Part shown: positions 34,688-43,132 of the stretch, one piece after another | Numbering within the stretch: position 1 is the first letter of the stretch | Layout: every line of letters starts with the position of its first letter | Assembly (NCBI GenBank): GCA_009838845.1 | Contig: VXRD01000014.1 | Span: 1-64,000 of the forward strand | Length of the DNA: 64,000 nt | Reading direction: 5' to 3' | DNA from: Gemmatimonadota bacterium | GTDB lineage: Bacteria > Latescibacterota > UBA2968 | Made by a program: the position numbers and the translations under genes | Notes under the pieces: generated by a model | Databases searched by the model: none | What the model saw: only the letters and a program-made list of their open reading frames with translations | What the model was told of the DNA's origin: nothing

Positions 34688-35587
34688 ATGGACAAGATAG
34701 GGTTTGTCGGTTTGGGAATTATGGGTAAGCCTATGTGTCACAATTTATTGAAGGCGGGTTTTGATGTGACATTTTATGCTCGGCGAGATGAGATTGTGGC
34801 CGAGATGGAGGGCGCGGGGGCGACTTATGTGTCTTCGTCACAGGCGGTGGGCAAGGCAACGGATATTATTATTACGATTGTGACGGCTGATCCCGAGGTG
34901 CGCGAGGTCATTTTGGGCGATCAGGGGGTTTTGGCCGGGGCATCTGAAGGCGATCTCATTGTGGATATGAGTACGATTTCGCCGTTGACGATTCAGGATG
35001 TGGCAGAGGAGGCATCGCAAAAAGGGGTTCGCGTGATGGATGCGCCAGTGAGTGGCGGAGATATTGGGGCGATTAACGGCACGCTGACTATTATTGCGGG
35101 TGGGGCAAAGGCCGATTTTGATCGTTGTCAGGGGATTTTTGACGCGATGGGCAATAGCGAGAATATTTTTCATGTGGGTGATGTTGGGGTGGGGCAAACG
35201 GTTAAAATTGTCAATCAGTTGCTCGGCGGTATTTCGATGGCGGCGATTGCAGAGGGGCTTACATTGGGCGTTAAAGCGGGTGCTGATCCCGAGGTGATGC
35301 GGCAGGTGATTAGCGTGAGTTCGGGCGATTCGTCGGCTTTTCAGGCGCGCGTTGCAGATTTTGTGTTTAAGGACGAGTATGCGCCGGGGTTTATGCTCGA
35401 TTTGATGAAGAAGGATATCGGTATTGGCGTGGAGATGGGGCGTGCGATGAATGTGCCTGTGCCGCTGGGGGCTGTGGCCTATCAAATGTATGCGGCCGCC
35501 AGTAGCCTGGGTGCTGGCGCACTCGATTTTTCAGCCGTGACAAAGACTATTGAGACCCTGTCGGGTATCAAGATAAGCGATGCGTAA
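34688..35587 (+). CDS. 3-hydroxyisobutyrate/tartronate-semialdehyde reductase family (GarR-like)
   Basis: A 299-residue beta-hydroxyacid dehydrogenase. The Rossmann motif is GFVGLGIMGKPMCHNLL (about 4-20); MDAPVSGGDIGA is the substrate-binding signature, and the catalytic lysine region is VGQTVKIVNQLL. It probably reduces tartronate semialdehyde or a related 2-hydroxy-3-oxo acid with NAD(P)H. ATG at 34688 has AAGGAG upstream. A hairpin terminator overlaps the stop codon. Confidence 0.9.
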   Translation: MDKIGFVGLGIMGKPMCHNLLKAGFDVTFYARRDEIVAEMEGAGATYVSSSQAVGKATDIIITIVTADPEVREVILGDQGVLAGASEGDLIVDMSTISPLTIQDVAEEASQKGVRVMDAPVSGGDIGAINGTLTIIAGGAKADFDRCQGIFDAMGNSENIFHVGDVGVGQTVKIVNQLLGGISMAAIAEGLTLGVKAGADPEVMRQVISVSSGDSSAFQARVADFVFKDEYAPGFMLDLMKKDIGIGVEMGRAMNVPVPLGAVAYQMYAAASSLGAGALDFSAVTKTIETLSGIKISDA

Positions 35588-35628
35588 TTAAAGACTGGAC
35601 AGGGGGCGAGGTCTTAATTATTTTTTTT
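35586..35628 (+). terminator. Intrinsic terminator after the GarR-type gene
   Basis: AATTAAAGAC (35586-35595) pairs with GTCTTAATT (35611-35619) with one bulged base, followed by eight T residues (35621-35628). The stem begins within the TAA stop codon. Confidence 0.6.
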
Positions 35629-35641
35629 GAGAAGGAGTTAG

Positions 35642-35911
35642 ATGAGTCCGAGGATTCTCAGAGAAGGTAGTCTCATTTTTTGGTTTCACAGTTTTGATGC
35701 GCTTCATGAAAATCGAGCCAGTGTTCATGTGGGAAAGGGTATGCAAAATGATACTCATGATGCTAAAGTCTGGATCGAACCCACTATTCAAGTTGCGCGT
35801 TCTGGTCGTACGTTGAGAGCGCCTGAATTAAATCGAGCTTTGAAGATTATTGAACAAAATCAAGCATTTTTATTGGAGGCATGGTATGAGTATAGAGGTA
35901 GAACAAACTGA
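35642..35911 (+). CDS. DUF4160 family protein
   Basis: An 89-residue protein that follows the DUF4160 pattern: PRILREGSLIFWFHSF at the start, a central HVGKG region and AKVWIEP, and a closing helix ALKIIEQNQAFLLEAWYEY. GAGAAGGAG precedes the ATG. The family is widespread, often beside DUF2442 as here, and suspected to form toxin-antitoxin-like pairs; function is not established. Its 3' end overlaps the next gene by 26 bases. Confidence 0.82.
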   Translation: MSPRILREGSLIFWFHSFDALHENRASVHVGKGMQNDTHDAKVWIEPTIQVARSGRTLRAPELNRALKIIEQNQAFLLEAWYEYRGRTN

Positions 35912-36218
35912 AGAACGGATTGAAGTGAAATGGTATGATATTCCATATCCAGTTTCTGCCTATACCTTTCCTCAAGAAGCCCTTATTCATCAGGTGCGTT
36001 TTGATGAGGTGCATATCCATATCGAATTAACGGATGGACGCATTCTGTCTGTGCCCTTGAAATGGATTCCGACGCTTTATCACGCATCTTCCGATGAACG
36101 CGAAAAGTACGAGATCTCTCCAGGTCGCACAGAACTCTTATGGGATCCGGATAAGTGCGCTATCAATGATGAACTCCGTATTGCAGACTATCTCGGTTCT
36201 GGCAGTGTCAAGAAATGA
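35886..36218 (+). CDS. DUF2442 family protein
   Basis: A 110-residue protein with the DUF2442 pattern: VRFDEVHIHIELTDGRILSVPL followed by WIPTLYHASSDEREKYE. The middle segment is a small beta domain; the C-terminus (DLLWDP-like ELLWDPDKCAINDELRI) is acidic. ATG at 35886 has GGAGG upstream and lies inside the DUF4160 gene, so the two are co-translated. It is likely the partner of that protein. Confidence 0.82.
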   Translation: MSIEVEQTEERIEVKWYDIPYPVSAYTFPQEALIHQVRFDEVHIHIELTDGRILSVPLKWIPTLYHASSDEREKYEISPGRTELLWDPDKCAINDELRIADYLGSGSVKK

Positions 36219-36296
36219 TCAAAGACGCGTCGCTTAGTTGTTTTGATTACAAATTTTCGAAAATGTATTTCTGATACAAACTCACAGGAGGAATAA

Positions 36297-38597
36297 ATGG
36301 CGATTCCACAGGAAGATTATTTGGGCATTACGGATTATAAGGTCGTGGGGACGCGGCCCGTGCGGCACGATGGCGCAGATAAGGTGACGGGCAGGGCGAT
36401 TTACGGTACGGACCTCAATTTGCCCGATATGTTGCATGCCAGAGTTTTGCGAAGCCCGCATGCGCACGCTCGGATTAAGTCGATTGATACGAGCAAGGCC
36501 GAAGCGCTCGAAGGCGTGCGCGCGGTTGTTACGGGGCAGGATTTGGCGCTCAATGCCGAGGAGCAGTTGGCCGATTTAGGCGAAGAGGTGGTGCGCGTTA
36601 AAGATATGTGTGCGGCAGTGTTGGCACGCGAGAAGGTGCTCTATCAGGGGTATCCCGTGGCGGCGGTGGCAGCGACCAATGTCCATATTGCCGAAGAAGC
36701 GCTGGATTTGATTGAGGTAGAGTACGAGGTGCTGCCCCATGTGCTGGATGTGCGGGAGGCGATGAAGGATGATGCCCCTCTGGTACATGAAGACCAGAGA
36801 ACCAATTCGATGGGCGAGAGGAGCGAGAATTTTAGCAATGTGGCGTCGCATTTTCGCACGGAATTGGGCGATATCGAGCAGGGATTTGACGAAGCCGATG
36901 TGATTGTGGAGCGCGAGTTTCTCACGGATATGGTGCATCAGGGCTATATCGAACCGCAAAATGCCACGGTGTTGTGGAATGCCGATGGCGTGGTGACGAT
37001 CTGGTGCAGCAATCAAGGTGCGTTTGGCGTGCGGGATCAGACTGCGAGAATTTTGGGCATCCCCGTGTCGCAAATTAAGGTTGTGCCCCTGGAGATTGGC
37101 GGGGGATTTGGCGGGAAGATCAAAGCGTATTTGGAACCGATTGCCGCGCTGTTGTCGAGAAAGACCGGGCATCCGGTGAAAATGATTATGACCCGCACTG
37201 AGGTCTTGCAGGCGACTGGCCCGACGTCGGGTTCGTGGATCCGGGTGAAGATGGGCGCGACCAATGACGGCAAGCTCGTCGCTGCCGAGAGCGAACTGGT
37301 CTATGAGGCGGGGGCTTTTTCTGGCAGTCCCGTGGGCGCGGGCGCGCGCAATATGCTGGCGCCTTATATTATCCCGCATGTTCTGGTGGATGGTTATGAT
37401 GTGGTGAACAACAAGCCCTCCTCTTCGGCTTATCGCGCGCCGGGCACGACGAATGCGGCTTTTGCCGTTGAAACTGTGGTGGATGAACTCGCCGAGAAAT
37501 TGGAGGTCGATCCGCTGGAATTTCGGTTGAGCAATTCTGCAAAAGAAGGCACGCGCCGCGCAGATGGGCCTGTGAATAAGCGCATTGGGCACGAGGAATG
37601 CGTTCGCGCTGCGGTCTCTTCTGATCACTATCAGACAGTGCTCAATGGAAAATATCGTGGTCGCGGTGTGGCGTCTGGTTTTTGGGGCAATGGGGGCGGT
37701 GTTTCGAGTGCGGCTGCGAGTGTGAATGACGATGGCACGATCAATCTGGTGGAGGGATCGACAGATATTGGGGGTACGCGTACGTCGGTTGCGATGCAGA
37801 TGGCAGAAGTGCTGGGTATTTCAGAGCAGCAGATTCGTCCGCAGGTGGGCGATACGGATTCGATTGGTTATACGGGTGTGACGGGTGGTTCGCGCACGAC
37901 ATTTGCGACGGGTTGGGCGGCTTATAAATGCGCGCAGGATATCAAAGAGCAGATGATGGCGCGTGCGGCGATTTTGTGGGAGATTTCTGAGGATGATGTC
38001 GAGTTCGATCAGGCTGTGTTCCGCTCGAAGTCCGATCCGTCGAAGTCGATTACGTTTAAAGATTTGGCGGCCAAGCTCGATTCAACGGGTGGGCCAGTGA
38101 TGGGGCGCGCCACGGCAAAACCCACAGGTGTTGGAGGGGCTTATGCGGTGGCGATTGTGGATGTGGAGGTCGATCCCGATACGGGTAAGGTCGATATTTT
38201 GCGCGCGTCGATTTTCCAGGATGCGGGAAAAGCGATTTATCCGCCTTATGTGGAGGGGCAGATGCAGGGCGGCGTGGCGCAGGCGATTGGTTGGGCGCTC
38301 AACGAAGAGTATGTGTATGATGAAGATGGCATTTTGCGGAATAGCAGCTTGTTGGATTATCGGATGCCAACGTGTTTGGATTTGCCGATGATTGATGCGC
38401 ATATTGTCGAGGTTCCCAATCCGGGGCATCCATACGGTGTGCGCGGGGTGGGAGAGGTGCCGATTGTGCCACCCACAGCAGCAGTTGCCAATGCGATTTA
38501 CGATGCCATTGGCCTGCGTCTGACAGAGTTGCCCATGTCGCCTCCGCGCGTGCTGGAAGCCTGGTGGGATAAAAACGGTGGAAACGGCTCGGCCTGA
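36297..38597 (+). CDS. Molybdenum hydroxylase large subunit (xanthine dehydrogenase/CoxL family)
   Basis: A 766-residue molybdopterin-binding subunit, full length for the family. Landmarks: RHDGADKVTGRAIYGTDL, the cofactor loop GGGFGGK, SAYRAPGTTNAAFAVE, the second domain with STDIGGTRTSVAMQ, and the catalytic glutamate in VRGVGEVP near the C-terminus. Such enzymes hydroxylate heterocycles or oxidise aldehydes. The usual FAD (CoxM) and 2Fe-2S (CoxS) subunits are not adjacent; a MoaD-like protein follows instead. A good AGGAGG site precedes ATG. Confidence 0.93.
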   Translation: MAIPQEDYLGITDYKVVGTRPVRHDGADKVTGRAIYGTDLNLPDMLHARVLRSPHAHARIKSIDTSKAEALEGVRAVVTGQDLALNAEEQLADLGEEVVRVKDMCAAVLAREKVLYQGYPVAAVAATNVHIAEEALDLIEVEYEVLPHVLDVREAMKDDAPLVHEDQRTNSMGERSENFSNVASHFRTELGDIEQGFDEADVIVEREFLTDMVHQGYIEPQNATVLWNADGVVTIWCSNQGAFGVRDQTARILGIPVSQIKVVPLEIGGGFGGKIKAYLEPIAALLSRKTGHPVKMIMTRTEVLQATGPTSGSWIRVKMGATNDGKLVAAESELVYEAGAFSGSPVGAGARNMLAPYIIPHVLVDGYDVVNNKPSSSAYRAPGTTNAAFAVETVVDELAEKLEVDPLEFRLSNSAKEGTRRADGPVNKRIGHEECVRAAVSSDHYQTVLNGKYRGRGVASGFWGNGGGVSSAAASVNDDGTINLVEGSTDIGGTRTSVAMQMAEVLGISEQQIRPQVGDTDSIGYTGVTGGSRTTFATGWAAYKCAQDIKEQMMARAAILWEISEDDVEFDQAVFRSKSDPSKSITFKDLAAKLDSTGGPVMGRATAKPTGVGGAYAVAIVDVEVDPDTGKVDILRASIFQDAGKAIYPPYVEGQMQGGVAQAIGWALNEEYVYDEDGILRNSSLLDYRMPTCLDLPMIDAHIVEVPNPGHPYGVRGVGEVPIVPPTAAVANAIYDAIGLRLTELPMSPPRVLEAWWDKNGGNGSA

Positions 38598-38635
38598 TCC
38601 GCTGATCTGAGGGCCAGAGATACAGGAGTTTGACT

Positions 38636-38902
38636 ATGCCTGAAGTGTGGATTCCTTCGCTGATGCGCAAATTGACCGATGGTCAGGAAAAAGTGGTTGT
38701 TGGTGGCAATACGCTGCGCGAGGTGATCGAAAATCTGGATGCACAATTTCCCGGTATTAAAGATCGGGTGGTGTACGAGGATTATCGGATTGCACCTGGA
38801 CTGGCTGTTGCGATTGATGGCGTTGTCACCGAAGAGGGTTTGCGGACACAAATATCCCCCGATAGCGAGGTTCATTTCGTGACGTCGATTGCGGGTGGGT
38901 AG
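38636..38902 (+). CDS. MoaD/ThiS-family ubiquitin-like sulfur carrier
   Basis: An 88-residue beta-grasp protein ending in Gly-Gly (TSIAGG), the site normally adenylated and thiocarboxylated. The middle VGGNTLREVIENLDAQFPGIKDRV is typical of MoaD. It follows the molybdenum hydroxylase gene by 38 bases, so it may supply molybdopterin sulfur for that enzyme or act in another thiolation. A CAGGAG site precedes the ATG at 38636; the frame opens 6 bases earlier at TTG. Confidence 0.85.
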   Translation: MPEVWIPSLMRKLTDGQEKVVVGGNTLREVIENLDAQFPGIKDRVVYEDYRIAPGLAVAIDGVVTEEGLRTQISPDSEVHFVTSIAGG

Positions 38903-38929
38903 AGGTTCGCGCCGGTCCGATTACACATG

Positions 38930-38965
38930 AAAAAGCCCTGTGATTGAGAGATCACGGGGCTTTTT
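38930..38965. terminator. Bidirectional intrinsic terminator
   Basis: AAAAAGCCCTGTGAT (38930-38944) pairs with ATCACGGGGCTTTTT (38951-38965), one G-T pair, 6-base loop. Runs of A on the left and T on the right make it active in both directions, between the MoaD-like gene and the converging M20 peptidase. Confidence 0.87.
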
Positions 38966-38984
38966 TATATTTGGAAGAGAGTAC

Positions 38985-40097
38985 CTAACTACAAAACCGC
39001 CGCACCATTTCCGAGAAGGTATCCACCGCTTGATGGAGTTGTTCGATTTCGATCCATTCGTCAATAGTGTGTGCCTGTTGGATATTGCCGGGACCGAGTA
39101 CGACGAGTTCCATGGTTTTGCCAAAGATCATGCCATCGGTGCCATAAGCTACGGTTTTGGGTTCGCTCTTGTTTGCAACGGAGAGGGCTTCTTGCACGAT
39201 GCGAGATTCTACGGGGGTATGGAGTGGAGCGAGTCCGTCGTAGATATCGACGTGGACTCCGCGTTCTTTGGCCAGTGTCCTGATTTTGTCGAGCAGGGGC
39301 GCGAAGTCTTGCCCAGGCATGGGGCGCATGTTGAGGGTTGCCCCGCTTTTTGGCGTGGTGATGTTCGATGCTTGTTCACCCCCGTGTATGACGGTGTTGA
39401 GGGTGGCGTGTGGGGGTGTAAAGGCATTGTTGAGGTATTTTTCGTCGGTTTTGAGTTCGCGGTCTATGGCGAGCATGTCGTTGAGGAAGGGGATGAGTTT
39501 GTGATTGGCGTTGATGCCTGTTCCCGTGCTGCTGTGTGTGGCTTTTCCCGTGGCTGTGACGCTGATTTTGACCGAGCCTTTGTGGGCATGTACCACGTCG
39601 AGCAGGGTCGGTTCGCCAATAATGCCGTAGCGCACATCGGATTCTTTTAATACCCCGGATTTTTGGGCGACGACATCGGCACCTCCGCAGTTGATTTCTT
39701 CATCTCCGGTGACGACCACGTAGATGGGGTGTTTAAGTTCGTCGATGGAGAAACGGCTTGCCGTGGCGATCATGCAGGCGACCGAACCTTTCATGTCGGC
39801 TACGCCGCGTCCGTAAATGCGGGAGCCCTTTTCGACGACTTCAAAGGGGTCCCAGGCCCACCCTTCGGCGGGTACGACGTCGTTGTGTCCCATCAGGGCG
39901 AGGCCACCGGTGCCATTTCCTTTTTTTCCGACGAGGTTCAGTTTGGGAACGCCGCTGGGGTCTGTGTAGGGGATGCGTTCGACCGCGAGGCCAGCTTTGC
40001 GCATACTTTCTGCCATGGCGTTTGAGCAATCTACGTTGCTCAAATAGCTGGTTGAGTTGAAGGATACAAATTCGCGCGTGAGTTGTACGGGGTCCAT
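38985..40097 (-). CDS. M20-family metallopeptidase (ArgE/DapE/CPG2-like)
   Basis: A 370-residue two-domain zinc amidohydrolase. Metal-site motifs: GHNDVVPAEG (His), GVADMKG (Asp), GDEEINCGG (Glu pair), GEPT, and the distal AHTIDEW histidine. The dimerisation domain lies between about 170 and 290 (ATHSSTGTGINA). The family removes acyl or amino-acid groups (N-acetylornithine, succinyl-diaminopimelate, C-terminal Glu); which one is unclear. No signal peptide. Confidence 0.9.
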   Translation of the reverse strand: MDPVQLTREFVSFNSTSYLSNVDCSNAMAESMRKAGLAVERIPYTDPSGVPKLNLVGKKGNGTGGLALMGHNDVVPAEGWAWDPFEVVEKGSRIYGRGVADMKGSVACMIATASRFSIDELKHPIYVVVTGDEEINCGGADVVAQKSGVLKESDVRYGIIGEPTLLDVVHAHKGSVKISVTATGKATHSSTGTGINANHKLIPFLNDMLAIDRELKTDEKYLNNAFTPPHATLNTVIHGGEQASNITTPKSGATLNMRPMPGQDFAPLLDKIRTLAKERGVHVDIYDGLAPLHTPVESRIVQEALSVANKSEPKTVAYGTDGMIFGKTMELVVLGPGNIQQAHTIDEWIEIEQLHQAVDTFSEMVRRFCS

Positions 40098-40221
40098 AAG
40101 GTTTCTTTCCAGATTATGGATGAATGGGATAGTGGATGGGCAATATACGTTGGTGCGGCGATTGGGGCAATAGATTCTGCAACAATAATCGCTATGACTC
40201 TACGGTTGCCAATTTTTTTTC

Positions 40222-40250
40222 TTGGACGTAGATTATACCGATCTTAATTC
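40222..40250 (+). promoter_or_regulatory. Possible promoter for the gamma-glutamyltransferase operon
   Basis: TTGGAC (40222-40227), a 17-base spacer and TAATTC (40245-40250), 42 bases before the ATG at 40292. The rest of the 194-base gap up to the M20 gene shows no other clear feature. Confidence 0.4.
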
Positions 40251-40291
40251 GGCCTATTGTGGCGTGAAATCAAACTATCAGGAGCAGTGTT

Positions 40292-41917
40292 ATGGCTTTT
40301 TCAGCACATGGTGTGACACATAGACCAACGGTTACGGGTACGCGCGGGATGGTTGCGTGCGCACATCCGCTGGCCGCGCTATCTGGCGCGCGGATGTTGC
40401 TTGAAGGGGGCAATGCGTTTGATGCTGCGGTGGCGGTTGCTGCCGCGCTCAATGTTGTGGAACCCTATATGTCTGGTATTGCGGGGGTGGGGTATGCGAT
40501 TGTGTATGATGCGAAAAACGACCACAGGCGCGTGCTGGATTATTGTGGGCGAACACCGTATCAAGCGCGTGCCGAGTTGTTTGATGGACCGGCGGATAAA
40601 GATGCTGGGCCGCGTTCGTGTTTGACGCCGGGTGCTTGTGGTGGCTGGTTGGAATTGTTGGAGCGCTATGGCACGATGACACCAGCAGATGTATTTGCGC
40701 CTGCGATTGATCTGGCGGAGAACGGGTATGCCGTGACGGTGAGGAATAGCCAATCGATGACCAGTGGCGGAAAGATGAACGACAGGGCCGAACACGTTAT
40801 TCTGTCGCGTGGGCGCGGACCTCTGCCGGGGGAGATTTTAATTCAAAAGGATTTGGCGCGGACGTTTCGAAGGGTCGCTGAAGGGGGAGCGGAGGTTTTT
40901 TATCGCGGAGATCTCGCGCGCGAAATGGCGGAATATATTCAGGGTGAAGGGGGCTGGTTGTCCGAGCGCGATTTGGCGGATTTTGAACCGGAATGGGTCG
41001 ATCCATTGGTGACGACTTATCACGGCTATGAGGTATTTTGTCCGCCGCCACCGAGTGCGGGATTTCAGATCCTTGAAACGCTCAATATGCTGGAGGGATA
41101 CGATCTGGCTGAGATGGAACACCATTCGGAGCAGACATTGCATCTGTTCATCGAAGCTGTGAAGTTGGGCAATGCAGATCGGATCGAATACGCGGCAGCC
41201 CCGCAGGCTCCTGTTGAAGGATTGCTGGCGAAGGGGTATGCAGAAGAACGCCGAAAGCTGATTGGAAATCGCGCGGGCGTGCATCGGGGCGAGTGGTATC
41301 CGGCGACGAAGTTGCCGGGCGAGGTTGACCCGGGCGATCCAAAGGCCTGGCTCAATGAATGCACGACACATTTCGATGTGGTCGATGGTGATGGCAATGC
41401 CGTGGCTATAACTCAGAGTTTGGGGTCGGGTTTTGGGTCGGGGGTGATGATGGGCGATACGGGCATGTTTTTGAACAATTTTATTCGATGGGGCGATCTT
41501 GTGCCCAATAGCCCAAATTGTATTGCGCCTCACAAAAAAGTGGATATGTGTTTGTCGCCGATGCTGGTGTTTCGAGATGGCGCGCTTTTTTCTGCTCTGG
41601 GTACGCCGGGTAGCTGGGGTATTCAACAAACGTCGGTGCAATTTTTGACCAATGTGCTGGATTACGGCATGAATATACAGGCGGCGATTGAAGCACCCCG
41701 GTTCCGCATTGAGAGTGCAGGTACTAATGTGTCTATTGAAGGGCGGGTGTCGAAGTCTATTCGGCGCGCACTGAAAGCGCGTGGGCACGATGTGAAGGTG
41801 TTGCCCGATTATTCACCCGTTTGCGGGGGTGCGCAGGGTATTGTGGTAGATGCAGAATCGGGCGCGCTGATGGGCGGTGCAGATCCGAGACGCGATGGCT
41901 ATGCGATAGGAGTTTAA
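40292..41917 (+). CDS. Gamma-glutamyltransferase family protein
   Basis: A 541-residue Ntn-hydrolase proenzyme. The large-subunit start includes MVACAHPLAALSGARMLLEGGNAFDAAVAV; the autoprocessing threonine lies in CTTHFDVVDGDGNAVA (about 366), followed by the LGSGFGSGVM oxyanion region. It hydrolyses or transfers gamma-glutamyl groups (glutathione, gamma-glutamyl compounds) or acts on related amides. There is no signal peptide, unlike classical periplasmic GGT, so a cytoplasmic paralogue is likely. A CAGGAG site precedes ATG. Confidence 0.9.
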   Translation: MAFSAHGVTHRPTVTGTRGMVACAHPLAALSGARMLLEGGNAFDAAVAVAAALNVVEPYMSGIAGVGYAIVYDAKNDHRRVLDYCGRTPYQARAELFDGPADKDAGPRSCLTPGACGGWLELLERYGTMTPADVFAPAIDLAENGYAVTVRNSQSMTSGGKMNDRAEHVILSRGRGPLPGEILIQKDLARTFRRVAEGGAEVFYRGDLAREMAEYIQGEGGWLSERDLADFEPEWVDPLVTTYHGYEVFCPPPPSAGFQILETLNMLEGYDLAEMEHHSEQTLHLFIEAVKLGNADRIEYAAAPQAPVEGLLAKGYAEERRKLIGNRAGVHRGEWYPATKLPGEVDPGDPKAWLNECTTHFDVVDGDGNAVAITQSLGSGFGSGVMMGDTGMFLNNFIRWGDLVPNSPNCIAPHKKVDMCLSPMLVFRDGALFSALGTPGSWGIQQTSVQFLTNVLDYGMNIQAAIEAPRFRIESAGTNVSIEGRVSKSIRRALKARGHDVKVLPDYSPVCGGAQGIVVDAESGALMGGADPRRDGYAIGV

Positions 41918-41943
41918 TCCGTAAAATACACGAGGAGAATAAA

Positions 41944-43122
41944 TTGTCAGATTCATTTGAGCTTGAAGTTGAGCAGATCACGTATGGTCCCAAACATCAC
42001 TTTTTTGGTTATATCGGTCAGTCGCAGACCATTCCCTGGAATCAGAGCGGTCGCTATATCGTCGCGTTGCGGAATGGTTTTCAGGATCATATGCCCGGAC
42101 CTGGCGAGGCAGCGGATGTGATTTTGATCGATACTGAGAATGAGTATTCGATCCAGATAGTTGATCAGTCGCAGGGATGGAATCCGCAGCAGGGTACGAT
42201 GTTTTATTGGAATCCCGAATCGCCGGAGATGCAGTTTTTTTTCAATGATCGCGATCCAGAGACGCAGAAGGTTTTTACGGTTTTATTTGATATTTCCAGG
42301 GGGAAAAGGATCCGCGAGTATCGCTATGAAGATACGTCGTTTGGCAACAGCGGTGTGGCGCAAAATGGCGGCTATTTTCTGGGATTAAATTACGCGCGCA
42401 TGGCGCGTCTGCGGTTGGTGACGGGATATCTCGGCGCGGCGGACTGGACTGAAGGGGTTGTACATCCCGAGGACGATGGGATTTTTAAGGTTGATGTGAA
42501 TACGGGTCAAAAAGAGTTGATTGTATCTTTTGCCCAATTGGGAGATGCATTGCGGGATTACCACCCGGGAGTTGAGAGCAAGGAGATGTTTATCAACCAT
42601 ACGCTGTGGAACCGGGATGATGATCGGATTTATTTTTATGCGCGAGGCAATTTCGGTGGGCGAGGGGATCGGCTCAATGTGCCTTTTACCGTGAATTCCG
42701 ATGGCAGTGATTTGACCATACAGAAGGTTTTTATTGGTGGTCATCCCGAGTGGTTGGAAGGGCATGAGATTCTCGGTCACAATGCAGATGATCTGGTAGT
42801 GTACGATACCGATGAGCAGAAAATTGTACGGACTTTGGGAGATCAGTCTGTTTTTCCGGAGCCTGGCGGAGACAATGCGTTTTCCCCAGATGGGAAGTGG
42901 GTCATCAATGGTTCGGGACCAAAGCGCGGAACGGTTTATGTGATGTATCGCATGGCTGACGGGGCATGGGCGCGAACCGAGCGATACGATCAGGGGGCGT
43001 GGATATCGGGGGATTTGAGGAGCGATCCCGCGCCGTGCTGGAATCGCACGAGTGATCAGGTGCTTTTTCCATCGATTTCCAGAGATGGGACGCGCCAGTT
43101 GTTTGTGATTACACGAAGATAG
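41944..43122 (+). CDS. Beta-propeller protein (PD40/oligogalacturonide-lyase-like)
   Basis: A 392-residue repeat protein with blades such as ADVILIDTENEYSIQIVD, KVFTVLFDISRG, GIFKVDVNTGQKEL and DDRIYFYARGN, each ending in an aspartate-rich turn like WD40/PD40 propellers. It resembles proteins annotated as TolB-like or oligogalacturonate lyase. No signal peptide. The frame extends to 41821 inside the upstream gene, but TTG at 41944 with GAGGAG upstream gives a plausible start (SDSFELEVEQITYGP). It lies between a GGT and a ROK kinase, suggesting sugar or glycopeptide catabolism. Confidence 0.7.
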   Translation: MSDSFELEVEQITYGPKHHFFGYIGQSQTIPWNQSGRYIVALRNGFQDHMPGPGEAADVILIDTENEYSIQIVDQSQGWNPQQGTMFYWNPESPEMQFFFNDRDPETQKVFTVLFDISRGKRIREYRYEDTSFGNSGVAQNGGYFLGLNYARMARLRLVTGYLGAADWTEGVVHPEDDGIFKVDVNTGQKELIVSFAQLGDALRDYHPGVESKEMFINHTLWNRDDDRIYFYARGNFGGRGDRLNVPFTVNSDGSDLTIQKVFIGGHPEWLEGHEILGHNADDLVVYDTDEQKIVRTLGDQSVFPEPGGDNAFSPDGKWVINGSGPKRGTVYVMYRMADGAWARTERYDQGAWISGDLRSDPAPCWNRTSDQVLFPSISRDGTRQLFVITRR

Positions 43123-43132
43123 GAATGGGATT

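Noticed and set aside
36576-37628. 350-codon minus-strand frame
   Set aside because: It is antisense to the molybdenum hydroxylase gene, His/Arg-rich as expected for a shadow, with no domain-like features.
41821-41943. Earlier start for the beta-propeller protein inside the GGT gene
   Set aside because: The extension is Cys/Arg-rich out-of-frame GGT sequence; TTG at 41944 has a proper GAGGAG site.
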